Source: G965262015 sp965262015 (GTDB lineage: Bacteria; Spirochaetota; Leptospiria; Turneriellales; CBDBES01). From it: a DNA stretch of 64,000 nucleotides. Each line of letters starts with the position of its first letter. Position 1 is the stretch's first letter. Below, piece by piece: positions 26,210-35,177 of the stretch. Where the stretch lies: the NCBI GenBank assembly GCA_965262015.1, contig OZ253494.1:558001-622000 (forward strand). The letters run 5' to 3'. Below the pieces are notes generated by a model, which had not been told where the DNA came from, did no database searches, and saw only the letters and a list, made by a program, of their open reading frames with translations. The position numbers were made by a program, and so were the translations under genes.

Positions 26210-27526
26210 TTAAGGACGCTCAAATAATAAAGTAGCTGCAACACCACCATGGGCACAGGCAGTAGTGAGTACTTTTTTTGCCTTTGGGTCTTGCTTAAAG
26301 TCCATAATAGAGTTAATGGCCAATCGTATACCTGTTGCTCCAAAAGGATGTCCAATAGAAATTGAACCACCGTGTGGGTTAATCTTTTTATCTGCAAATC
26401 TTGATTGCCAATCAAAGTTTAACTGTTTTTTCATCTCTTCCAGCGTAGCAACAGCTGTAGAGGCAAAGGCCTCATGTATTTCTATGTAGTCAATGTCATT
26501 CGGACTCAAACCATGTTCTTCCAGAAGTGCTATAGACGCTGTGGCTTGTCCCAAGCCCATTAGATTTGGATCAACACCCTTCATTTTCCAACCTGTGAGC
26601 AGTGCTTCTACTTCTAGACCTAATTCCTTGGCTTTGGACAAAGTAGTTACAATTAACCCTGCAGCACCATCTGATCTTGGAGTCGCAGAGAAGATGCTTA
26701 CTGTCGCAGTATGTGATCTCTCTATGTATTTGCTATATTTTTTAATGAAATCATCAAACTTATAGTAAGGATTGTCAAATATCAACATTGCCTTGGCCAT
26801 TCTTCCAGGATTTTCAGCCAAACCCCTTCTAAGCGTAACGGCTTCGTCTATAGTAATCTCTTCCCCTGCTTCGTTTTTAACAGGTACCATGTATGGAGCA
26901 TATTTTCCTGCTTCAAAAGCATCTAAAGCTCTTTTAAAGCTTTCGTGGGCAAGATTATCTGTAACTTCGCGCTCTATTGCATAATTTTGGGCAAGAATCT
27001 CACCCACAACCGGCATAGCGTAACTGGTTACACCATCATTTAATCCATCTTCTAAGACATCTCGTAATTCTACTCCTTCTGGTAAATCAGTCAAACATCC
27101 TTTTAATTTATTAATTGTTCCTGTTTTTTTATTTAATCTGGCCCCTTTTACGATAAATGGCACACTACTTAGTGTTTCTTGCCCTACAGCAAGATATATA
27201 CTACCCTCTCCTGTAAGAATTCTTCTACTTGCATCAGCGATCACTTCTAAGCCTGTGGCACAATTATTAGCGATTGTAATAGCTGTTGTTTCATCTCGTA
27301 AACCTGCTATATTCGCAATCATGCGACCTGGGTTAGGCTCCATTGTGAAATTTTCACCGTCAACAACCCCATCTAACACTTCAGGGTTAACATTATAAGT
27401 TTTTAATATGTGATTAGCAACATTCGCACCCAAGCGATAACCAGGTTGTTTTGCCAATAATTTTCCAATTTGCCCAAACGGCAACCTTGCAGGAGCACAT
27501 ATAGCGATAGGATCTTTGAGTTTCAT
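26210..27526 (-). CDS. Acetyl-CoA C-acyltransferase (thiolase, FadI-like)
   Basis: A 438-residue thiolase. The nucleophilic cysteine is in ANNCATGLEVI at about residue 89, the second active-site His in GHPFGATGIRL near 395 and the final acid-base cysteine in TTACAHGGVAA near 424. The form of these motifs and the length fit FadI, the thiolase of the trifunctional complex, better than the shorter biosynthetic PhaA/AtoB type. It is monocistronic. The acyl-CoA dehydrogenase gene at 3264-4931 is the only possible pathway partner in the window; a FadJ-type hydratase/dehydrogenase is not seen. Confidence 0.88.
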   Translation of the reverse strand: MKLKDPIAICAPARLPFGQIGKLLAKQPGYRLGANVANHILKTYNVNPEVLDGVVDGENFTMEPNPGRMIANIAGLRDETTAITIANNCATGLEVIADASRRILTGEGSIYLAVGQETLSSVPFIVKGARLNKKTGTINKLKGCLTDLPEGVELRDVLEDGLNDGVTSYAMPVVGEILAQNYAIEREVTDNLAHESFKRALDAFEAGKYAPYMVPVKNEAGEEITIDEAVTLRRGLAENPGRMAKAMLIFDNPYYKFDDFIKKYSKYIERSHTATVSIFSATPRSDGAAGLIVTTLSKAKELGLEVEALLTGWKMKGVDPNLMGLGQATASIALLEEHGLSPNDIDYIEIHEAFASTAVATLEEMKKQLNFDWQSRFADKKINPHGGSISIGHPFGATGIRLAINSIMDFKQDPKAKKVLTTACAHGGVAATLLFERP

Positions 27527-27629
27527 AAATTTTTTACCTCATTGTTATAAAATACAGCCATTACAAAAGATAACGACACTACCCCCCATAGAATATATAT
27601 TTACGTTATTGTCAAGAAAAAATGTATGT

Positions 27630-28405
27630 ATTCATGAAACCATTTTGGAGAGTCAGTATCAGATTTGGACGTTTTTAGGCACTTACAAGCCATTCTTTTT
27701 AAGTCATAAGACTTTGGAAGCATAACTAATAAAAACGAATACTTATACAGAAATATTTATCAAAGCATATGAGTTATAGAAGAATAACTTAAAAAATAAA
27801 TATATCAAAATCTGTTGTTTTTTATAAGATAAAAATAAAATCAGTCAATGACATATATCACAATATCTCACAAAGATAAAAAGATACTACGCAAAAAAAT
27901 AAGCAAAGTATCATAACATAAAACTAATGAACTAGATAGAAAAATGTCTTAAAATGAAATGCTTACTAAAAGCAATTAGTCTATACCTAAAAAATAAAAA
28001 TATATAAATATTACATGAAATATTCTATAAAATACTATTTTAGCTCTATCCATAGCATGCAAAAAAGCATTTGGAATATGAGAAATAGACACCATATACA
28101 TACAAAATGGGTATATCACTGTGGCTGTAGAAAAAGTATCTAGAAAAATTATGGCAGTGCTGATACCCAATCTAAAAGCAGAAACACTATTAGAAGCATG
28201 GAAACAGTTGTTTTCTCAGGTAAATAATATCTAGGCTATCATCTGTGACAGGGGATCTAAAAATACATTATTTAGAAATTTACAGAGAATGCTAAATACA
28301 GTAGTCTATGCACATGGCAAAAGAGGCAGTAAGAAGATATTTTTACAGAAAAATAGATTATTTGACATTAAAACAAAAAAATATATTTAGAGTTTATACT
28401 ATGAT
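27630..28405 (+). mobile_element. IS30-type element, decayed transposase
   Basis: The most complete of the IS30-like relics. A left-end stretch (27655-27715) is followed by the helix-turn-helix region (MSYRRIT-like, near 27765) and much of the DDE domain (NGYITVAVEKVSRKIM near 28110, IICDRGSKNTLFRNL near 28240, VYAHGKRGSKK near 28305). Stops and frame changes interrupt it, so no active transposase is made. The right end runs into a segment shared with 58201-58279 and 62412-62489. Confidence 0.7.
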
Positions 28406-28447
28406 CAATAACATGTGTAGGCTATCCTTACAGGGATGGTACAGATT

Positions 28448-28610
28448 GTGTTACGTCACCTGAACCATCCATATTATCTTGAGTTATAGTACCCACAACC
28501 AACCACACCCACAGACATTATCTTATGGATACGATTGTTGTTCGTATCCGCCACATATGCAAACCCTAAACTATCAACCACTACTCCATAGGCTGATAAT
28601 ATCTTGCAAA
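28448..28610 (-). pseudogene. Decayed NHL-repeat fragment
   Basis: Read on the minus strand, about one NHL repeat unit can be recognised (VVDSLGFAYVADTNNNRIHKI) together with the preceding linker, now with stops and indels. It lies between the IS30 relic and the 3' flank of the large NHL lipoprotein gene. It is a remnant of another paralogue or of the lost 3' part of the same locus. Confidence 0.6.
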
Positions 28611-28729
28611 AACGTCTATGCTATCTCAAGATTTAGTCATACCACCATCAACTAACTATTTGCAAATATTCTAAGCTCGCACCCCTACGTGAGGGAAAAC
28701 AAACATATATACAAAATACAAGATCACAA

Positions 28730-31700
28730 TTATTGTGGCGTTATTTTACGGATACGATGGTTATCCTTGTCTGCCACATATACATTGCCTGAACCATCAA
28801 CTACTACTCCATAAGGTTTATCAAATTTTGCCGTCCTACCCGCACCATCCTCAAAACCACTATTACCAGTACCCGCTAATGTACTAATCGCACCACCAGG
28901 CGTTACTTTCCGGATACGATGGTTAGCCGTGTCTGCTATATATACATTGTCTAAACCATCAACCGCTACTCCACTAGGAGAACGCAAGGTTCCTCCTGTT
29001 GCCAACGTGCTAGCCACACCCGCAGACGTTATCTTCCGGATACGATGGTTATCCCTGTCTGCCACATATACATTGCCTGAACTATCAACCGCTACTCCAC
29101 GAGGTAAATTAAAATTACTTGCAAACGTACTAACCACACCACCAGACGTTATCTTCCGGATAAGATCGATTTGCGTGTCTGCCACATATACATTGCCTGA
29201 AACATCAATCGCTACTCCACTAGGCTTTGTAAATTGTGCCACATTACCCGCACCATCCATGTTCCCTGCAGTTCCAGTACCCGCAAACGTGCTAACCACA
29301 CCACCAGACGTTATCTTCTGTATACGATTGTTCTCCGTATCTGCCACATATACATTGCCTGAACCATCAATCGCTACTCCACGAGGTTTATTAAAATTAC
29401 TTGCAAACGTACTAACCGCACCACCAGACGTTATCTTCCGGATACGATTGTTATCCTTGTCTGCCACGTATATATTGCCTGAACCATCAACCGCTACTTT
29501 TTCAGGGGAATTAAATTCCGCTACATTACCCGCACCATCCTTAAAACCTGCAGTTACAGTACCTGCCAACGTGCTAACCACAGCTGGTGCACAGGTTTCA
29601 TCACTTTTTAAGGTATAATAGCTATCACAAGAAACACACTTTTCCGTATTGGCAAAGAGAACCTTTACCGTTGAGGGAGCACCATTCGTACAGATAGGAT
29701 TAATCTGTTGTCTACAAATCCCACCGTCCAAAACAAAACCACTATTACAAGAAACACACTTTTCCGTATTAGCAAAGAAAACCTTTACCGTTGCCATTGA
29801 AAGAGTACCATTCGTACAGATGGGATCAAGGGTAGGAGGTTCTATAATTAGCCGACGGATACGATGGTTCTTCTCATCTGCCACGTATATATTACCCACA
29901 CCATCAACTGCTACACTAATGGGAGAATTAAATTGTGCTACACCACCCGCACCATCTATAAAACCTTGACTACCAGTACCTGCCAACGTGCTAACCACAC
30001 CACCAGGCGTTATCTTGCGGATACGATTGTTTTCACCATCCGCCACGTATACAAACCCCGCACTATTAACCGCTACTCCTAGAGGAGAATTAAATTGTGC
30101 TAGAGTACCCACACCATCCATAAAACCACTAATACCAGTACCCGCGAATGTGGTAACCGTACTCATACCATTAGGATCAGGCGTTATTTTACGGATACGA
30201 TGGTTATCCTTGTCTGCCACATATACATTGCCTGAACCATCAACCGCTACTCCATAAGGCCCATTAAATTGTGTTATATTACCCGCACCATTCATACCCC
30301 CCTGAGTTCCAGTACCCGCTAATATACTCACCACACCACCAGGCGTTATCTTGCGGATACGATGGTTATCCTGGTCTGCCACGTATACAAACCCTGAACT
30401 ATCAACCGCTACTCCACCAGGCGAAGAAAATTGTGCTAGAGTACCCGCACCATCCATAAAACCTGCAGTTCCAGTACCCGCTAATGTACTGACCACACCA
30501 CCAGACGTTATCTTACGGATACGATGGTTAAACGTATCTGCCACGTATACAAACCCTGAACCATCGACCGCTACTCCACTAGGGTAAGAAAATTGTGCTA
30601 GAGTACCCGCACCATCACTAAAACCATTACTACCAGTACCCGCCAACGTGCCAACCACACCACCAGACGTTATCTTCCGGATACGACGGTTTACCGCATC
30701 CGCTACATATACATTGCCTGAACCATCAATCACTACTCCACTAGGAAACCTAAAGTGTGCTACACTACCCACACCATTCATACCCCCCTGAGTTCCAGTA
30801 CCCGCCAACGTCTCAACAATAATTGGTGTACAGGTTTCATCACGTTTTAAGGCGTAATAGTTATTACAAGAAACACACTTTTCCGTACTGGAAGTAACAA
30901 CCTTTACCATTGAGGCGGCAACACCATTCGTACAAATAGGATCAAACCCTCCGCAAATATCACCATTTAGATCAAAACCATTATCACAAGAAACACACTT
31001 TTCCGTATTGGCAGTAAGGACCTTCACCATTGAGGCAACACCATTCGTACAAATAGGATCAAACTGTTCTCTACAAAGCTCACTATCCAAAACAAAACCA
31101 CTATCACAAGAAACACACTTTTCCGTATTAGCAGTAAAAACCGTCACCATTGAGGCAACACCATTCGTACAGATAGGATCAAACCCTCCGCAAATATCAC
31201 CATTTAGATCAAAACCATTATCACAAGAAACACACTTTTCCGTATTGGCAGTAAAAACCTTTACCATTGAGGCAACACCATTCGTACAAATAGGATCAAG
31301 CCGTTCTCTACAAATCTCACCGTCCAAACCAAAACCACTATCACAAGAAACACACTTTTCCGTATTAGCAAAGAAAACCTTTGCTCTGAAGGCAACACCA
31401 TTCGTACAAATAAGATCAATGATAGGAGATTCTATAATTAGCCGACGGATACGGTGGTTATTCTGATCTGCCACATATACATTGCCTGAACCATCAACCG
31501 CTACTCCACTAGGATTATTAAATTGTGCTACATTACCTGCACCATCCATACTTCTCCGAGTCCCATCACCCGCAAATGTGCTAACCACACCACTAGACGT
31601 TATCTTCCGGATACGATGGTTATCCCTGTCTGCCACATATACATTGCCTGAAACATCAACCGCTACTCCACTAAGAGTATTAAATCTTGCTACATTACCC

Positions 31701-34294
31701 GCACCATTCCTAAATCCACTAATACCAGTACCCGCCAACGTGCTAACCACACCACTAGGCGTTATCTTGCGGATACGATGGTTACCCCTGTCTGCCACAT
31801 ATACATTGCCTGAACCATCAATCGCTACTCCAAAAGGATTATTAAATCTTGCTACATTACCCGCACCATCCACAAAACCACTAACACCAGTACCTGCCAA
31901 CGTGCTAATCACACCACCAGGCGTTATCTTGCGGATACGGTGGTTACCCCTGTCTGCCACATATACATTGCCTGAACCATCAACCGCTACTCCACTACTA
32001 CCAGTACTCGCAAATGTGCTAACCACACCATCAGGCGTTATCTTCCGGATACGACGGTTGCCATTATCTGCCACGTATACAAACCCTGAACCATCAACTG
32101 CCACTCCACCAGGACCATCAAATTGTGCCACATTACCCGTACCATCCACAAAACCTGCAGTACCAGTACCCGCCAACGTGCTAACCACACCCGTAGGCGT
32201 TATTTTACGGATACTATGGTTGACAGTATCTGCCACGTATACAAACCCTGAACCATCAATCGCTACTCCACTAAGATAACTAAATTGTGCTATACCAACC
32301 GTACCATCCACAAAACCACTACGACCAGAACCCGCCAACGTCTCAACAGTAACTTGTGTGCAGGTTTCATCACTCTTTAAGGCATAACCATTATTACAAG
32401 AAACACACTTTTCTATGTTGGCGGTAGAGACCTTCACCATTGAGGCAACACCATCCGTACAAATAGGATCAAACCCTCCGCAAATATCACCATTTAGATC
32501 AACACCATTATCACAAGAAACACACTTTTCCGTATTAGCAGTAAAAATCTTCACCATTGAGGCAACACCATTCGTACAAATAGGATCAAACGCTTCGCTA
32601 CAAACATCACCATTTAGATCAAAACCATTATTACAAGAAACACACTTTTCCGTATTAGCACTAACAACCTTCACCATTGAGACAACACCATTCGTACAAA
32701 TAGGATCAAACCCTCCGCAAATATCACCATTTAGATTAACACCATTATCACAAGAAACACACTTTTCTGTGTTGGCGGTAAAGAGCTTTACCGTTGAGGC
32801 AATACCATTCGTACAAATAGGATCAAACTGTTCTCTACAAAGCTCACCATCCAAACCAAAACCATTATCACAAGAAAAACACTTTTCTATGCCGGTGGTA
32901 GAGACCTTTACCGTTGAGGCAATACCATTCGTACAAATAATATCAAAGGTCTGCGTCGCACCATCATCTTCACCATTTACCTTGAACATACCAATTCCAC
33001 GGTCAGAACCAGCAGTAAAAACATAGTACCTACCATCAATATGCACAGAAGCAACAGCTCGAACATTACGAAGGTGTAAACCTGGCATAGCATACATTAC
33101 GTTAACATAGTCTAAACCACTCGCTGAAGCACGATAAATACCCATAGAATATGTGTTGTTAGGCAACAATAGATAGCTGGTATCTGCATAATAAATATGC
33201 AATAGGTTAAATATACCAGATACAAACTCCTGTCTACCATTGTCAAAATCCCATAAGATACTAACTATGTGTCTTAGGCTACCGTCCGTCCTGGATACCT
33301 CAAACAAGCTTACACTACCAATACGATCACCCGCAACCAACAAAAAAACAGGAGCATTTTCATTTGCACTAAATATCTCTAAGGCACTTATAGCATAAAA
33401 ACCATACCGATTGGGCCTTCCATACCCAAAGTCATCTGTTTCTACCGACCCCTCGGATACTACATCATCATGTCGAATACTGCTGATATGGGTCATGGCA
33501 CCACTACTATCCATTCTGTAAGAGGTTAATAGGCTGTTATCTTGCCTGTCCATGCTACCTACAAAAATAACTGGATCACTTGTACTTGTAGTCTGTATAG
33601 AACGAATGTCAGCTATAAGTGGCAACAGCTCGTTGCTATTAAGGGGAACTGTGCTCTCTAAGGTAACTGCATCGTTCTCGAATTTATAGATACTTAATCC
33701 CTTACCTTCCAAGACACTATGTTCTAGTACACCACTGCCCACGATTAAAAAAGTATTCGTGTTGTGAGTTACCACATGCAGATATGAGGTATATTTAAGG
33801 TTAATATCTATTGTGTCTGTTCTGGAGACAATTATGGTGAGCTTTCCATCTATACCCACCTTAAAAATATTAAAACCACTCTCTTTAAAAGAACTAGTAG
33901 CGACATAATGTTGCCCCTCTACCTGAAAGGTAATTAGCTCGTTAACTTCTTTCAAATGATAAGCCGGGCTATCTACATCCATTACGGTTTGGATATGTTC
34001 TAATTGTGCATCTGAAATATTAAACACTAGAATGGCATTGTCGCTACGGGCACCCGCATACAGATATCTTTCATTACCTGCCATAGTGACAGTTGCTAAA
34101 GCAGAAATCTCAAGGAGTCTATACTCGGATGTTCCTTCAAATCCTTCTGCAAATTCTAGGAAATTGGGGTTGCCAATGGAGGGTGATTCAGGTCTCCTCT
34201 CTTGCTCTATATATTCCCTTACATTACCACAACCAGGGACAAATAAAAATATTGTGAGAAAAACAAGAAGTATATGTTTTAAAGTACGGATCAT
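28730..34294 (-). CDS. Giant NHL-repeat / cysteine-module surface lipoprotein (1854 aa)
   Basis: Exported lipoprotein (lipobox FVPGC at about residues 19-23). Residues about 30-450 form a lactonase-like beta-propeller domain (YLYAGARSDNAILVFNI; RGIGMFKVNG). After this come three alternating module sets: five cysteine modules (about 452-650), six NHL repeats (650-954), five cysteine modules (955-1160), six NHL repeats (1160-1483), two cysteine modules (1490-1574) and six NHL repeats (1574-1854). Each cysteine module has the pattern C-x17-C-x2-C-x10-C. Each NHL unit contains a variant of VDGSGNVYVADxxNHRIRKI. Six NHL repeats make one propeller, so the protein is four propellers on cysteine-rich stalks. 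The last module before each propeller has its own form (ending DETC), and the first two NHL blocks end in RIRRLIIE. A surface or secreted host-contact role is inferred. Confidence 0.85.
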   Translation of the reverse strand: MIRTLKHILLVFLTIFLFVPGCGNVREYIEQERRPESPSIGNPNFLEFAEGFEGTSEYRLLEISALATVTMAGNERYLYAGARSDNAILVFNISDAQLEHIQTVMDVDSPAYHLKEVNELITFQVEGQHYVATSSFKESGFNIFKVGIDGKLTIIVSRTDTIDINLKYTSYLHVVTHNTNTFLIVGSGVLEHSVLEGKGLSIYKFENDAVTLESTVPLNSNELLPLIADIRSIQTTSTSDPVIFVGSMDRQDNSLLTSYRMDSSGAMTHISSIRHDDVVSEGSVETDDFGYGRPNRYGFYAISALEIFSANENAPVFLLVAGDRIGSVSLFEVSRTDGSLRHIVSILWDFDNGRQEFVSGIFNLLHIYYADTSYLLLPNNTYSMGIYRASASGLDYVNVMYAMPGLHLRNVRAVASVHIDGRYYVFTAGSDRGIGMFKVNGEDDGATQTFDIICTNGIASTVKVSTTGIEKCFSCDNGFGLDGELCREQFDPICTNGIASTVKLFTANTEKCVSCDNGVNLNGDICGGFDPICTNGVVSMVKVVSANTEKCVSCNNGFDLNGDVCSEAFDPICTNGVASMVKIFTANTEKCVSCDNGVDLNGDICGGFDPICTDGVASMVKVSTANIEKCVSCNNGYALKSDETCTQVTVETLAGSGRSGFVDGTVGIAQFSYLSGVAIDGSGFVYVADTVNHSIRKITPTGVVSTLAGTGTAGFVDGTGNVAQFDGPGGVAVDGSGFVYVADNGNRRIRKITPDGVVSTFASTGSSGVAVDGSGNVYVADRGNHRIRKITPGGVISTLAGTGVSGFVDGAGNVARFNNPFGVAIDGSGNVYVADRGNHRIRKITPSGVVSTLAGTGISGFRNGAGNVARFNTLSGVAVDVSGNVYVADRDNHRIRKITSSGVVSTFAGDGTRRSMDGAGNVAQFNNPSGVAVDGSGNVYVADQNNHRIRRLIIESPIIDLICTNGVAFRAKVFFANTEKCVSCDSGFGLDGEICRERLDPICTNGVASMVKVFTANTEKCVSCDNGFDLNGDICGGFDPICTNGVASMVTVFTANTEKCVSCDSGFVLDSELCREQFDPICTNGVASMVKVLTANTEKCVSCDNGFDLNGDICGGFDPICTNGVAASMVKVVTSSTEKCVSCNNYYALKRDETCTPIIVETLAGTGTQGGMNGVGSVAHFRFPSGVVIDGSGNVYVADAVNRRIRKITSGGVVGTLAGTGSNGFSDGAGTLAQFSYPSGVAVDGSGFVYVADTFNHRIRKITSGGVVSTLAGTGTAGFMDGAGTLAQFSSPGGVAVDSSGFVYVADQDNHRIRKITPGGVVSILAGTGTQGGMNGAGNITQFNGPYGVAVDGSGNVYVADKDNHRIRKITPDPNGMSTVTTFAGTGISGFMDGVGTLAQFNSPLGVAVNSAGFVYVADGENNRIRKITPGGVVSTLAGTGSQGFIDGAGGVAQFNSPISVAVDGVGNIYVADEKNHRIRRLIIEPPTLDPICTNGTLSMATVKVFFANTEKCVSCNSGFVLDGGICRQQINPICTNGAPSTVKVLFANTEKCVSCDSYYTLKSDETCAPAVVSTLAGTVTAGFKDGAGNVAEFNSPEKVAVDGSGNIYVADKDNNRIRKITSGGAVSTFASNFNKPRGVAIDGSGNVYVADTENNRIQKITSGGVVSTFAGTGTAGNMDGAGNVAQFTKPSGVAIDVSGNVYVADTQIDLIRKITSGGVVSTFASNFNLPRGVAVDSSGNVYVADRDNHRIRKITSAGVASTLATGGTLRSPSGVAVDGLDNVYIADTANHRIRKVTPGGAISTLAGTGNSGFEDGAGRTAKFDKPYGVVVDGSGNVYVADKDNHRIRKITPQ

Positions 34295-34460
34295 ACAATC
34301 ACTTTCTCTATGGTAAACTTATCGTCATAAAAGATTTAAATTTAAGTTTGGTCTGTCATATTTTTATACTCTTTCTTTTACTAAAGAGATAAGATTATAG
34401 ATAAATTGTCTAATGTTTTTTTACATATAAAGTACTTTTAAATTACTATAAAAATTAGTT
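34295..34460 (-). promoter_or_regulatory. Conserved upstream region of the NHL lipoprotein gene
   Basis: About 165 bases upstream of the start are nearly identical to those before the paralogue (62213-62389), differing by short tandem insertions (an AAATTT unit and a TGTC unit). On the coding strand it has an exact TATAAT (complement of 34394-34399). Conservation while the rest of the intergenic DNA decays suggests that it holds the promoter. Confidence 0.4.
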
Positions 34461-35075
34461 ATGGAAAGCTAAATGTAGTTTTACAATAATTTAAGGTATT
34501 GATAGCTGTTTTTCTTAAAAGATTAAAAGTTAAGAAGAACAACCAATGAAAATTCATTACAAAAACAGATACTTATACAGAAGTATCTATTAAAACATAT
34601 GAGTTATAGAGAAATAGCTCAAAAAATAAATATATCAAAATCTGCTGTCTTTTATGAGATAAAAATAAAATCAATCAAGGAGCAAAGTATCATAACATAG
34701 AACTAATGAACCAGATAGAAAAATATCTTAAAATGAAATGGTCACCAAAAGTAATTAGTCTATACCTCAAGAATAAAAATATCACATAAAACGCTCTATA
34801 AAATACTATTCTATTTTAAGGGTAATGCTTTGTGGCATTTTGGAATATGGAAAATAGACACCATATACATGCAAAATGGGTATATCACTGTGGCTGTAGA
34901 AAAAGTATCTAGAAAAATTATGATAATGCTTATACCCAATCCAAAAGTAGAAACACTATCAGAAGTATGGAAACAGTTGTTTTCTCAGATAGATAATATC
35001 CAAGTTATCATCTGTGACAGAGGAACTAAAAATATGTCATTTAGAAATTTATAGAGAATGTTAAATACAGTTTAA
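34457..35075 (+). mobile_element. IS30-type element, decayed transposase
   Basis: A relic of the same IS as at 27630. The helix-turn-helix is intact for a stretch (MSYREIAQKINISKSAVFYE from about 34592). A SPKVISLYLKNKNI segment follows near 34745, and a 74-codon frame (34830-35054) keeps the start of the DDE domain (HFGIWKIDTIYMQNGYITVA, then IICDRGTKN). Stops separate these pieces and the C-terminal part is missing. It abuts the duplicated NHL locus exactly where copy 1 and copy 2 stop matching. Confidence 0.7.
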
Positions 35076-35177
35076 GAAAAATTATTGACGTGACTGAATG
35101 GTTAAATGGCTACTCCAGATCCGTTTCCCTAACTCAAGGGTAAAACTAACGAAATAGTACTTTTTAAGGAGATTTGT

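Larger units (their letters stand above)
28641..34460. repeat. Segmental duplication, copy 1 (NHL lipoprotein locus)
   Basis: The locus at 28641-34460 and that at 58331-62389 share their 3' flank (both start accaccatcaacta), the coding region apart from block number, and about 165 bases upstream of the start. Similarity stops at the same upstream point (aaaaattagtt), where IS30 sequence joins in copy 1. Confidence 0.75.

Noticed and set aside
28670..28705. A terminator after the large NHL gene (CCCTCACGTAGGG on the minus strand)
   Set aside because: The stem has only four pairs and no T-run follows; the matching region at copy 2 is not better.
31482..32279. Long plus-strand frames antisense to the NHL genes (up to 265 codons)
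   Set aside because: They are a by-product of the repeated codon pattern on the other strand; the translations are low-complexity Thr/Pro/Ala repeats without start signals.
28900..32300. CRISPR-like regular repeats with a period near 160 bases
   Set aside because: They are in-frame NHL coding repeats in a long open gene; repeats are too long and degenerate and there are no spacers.
34830..35054. A free-standing small gene of 74 codons
   Set aside because: Its translation is the first part of an IS30 DDE domain and continues the relic on both sides.
35085..35150. A possible tRNA or regulatory RNA before htpG
   Set aside because: Some D-arm-like bases are present but no T-arm and no consistent cloverleaf; left unannotated.
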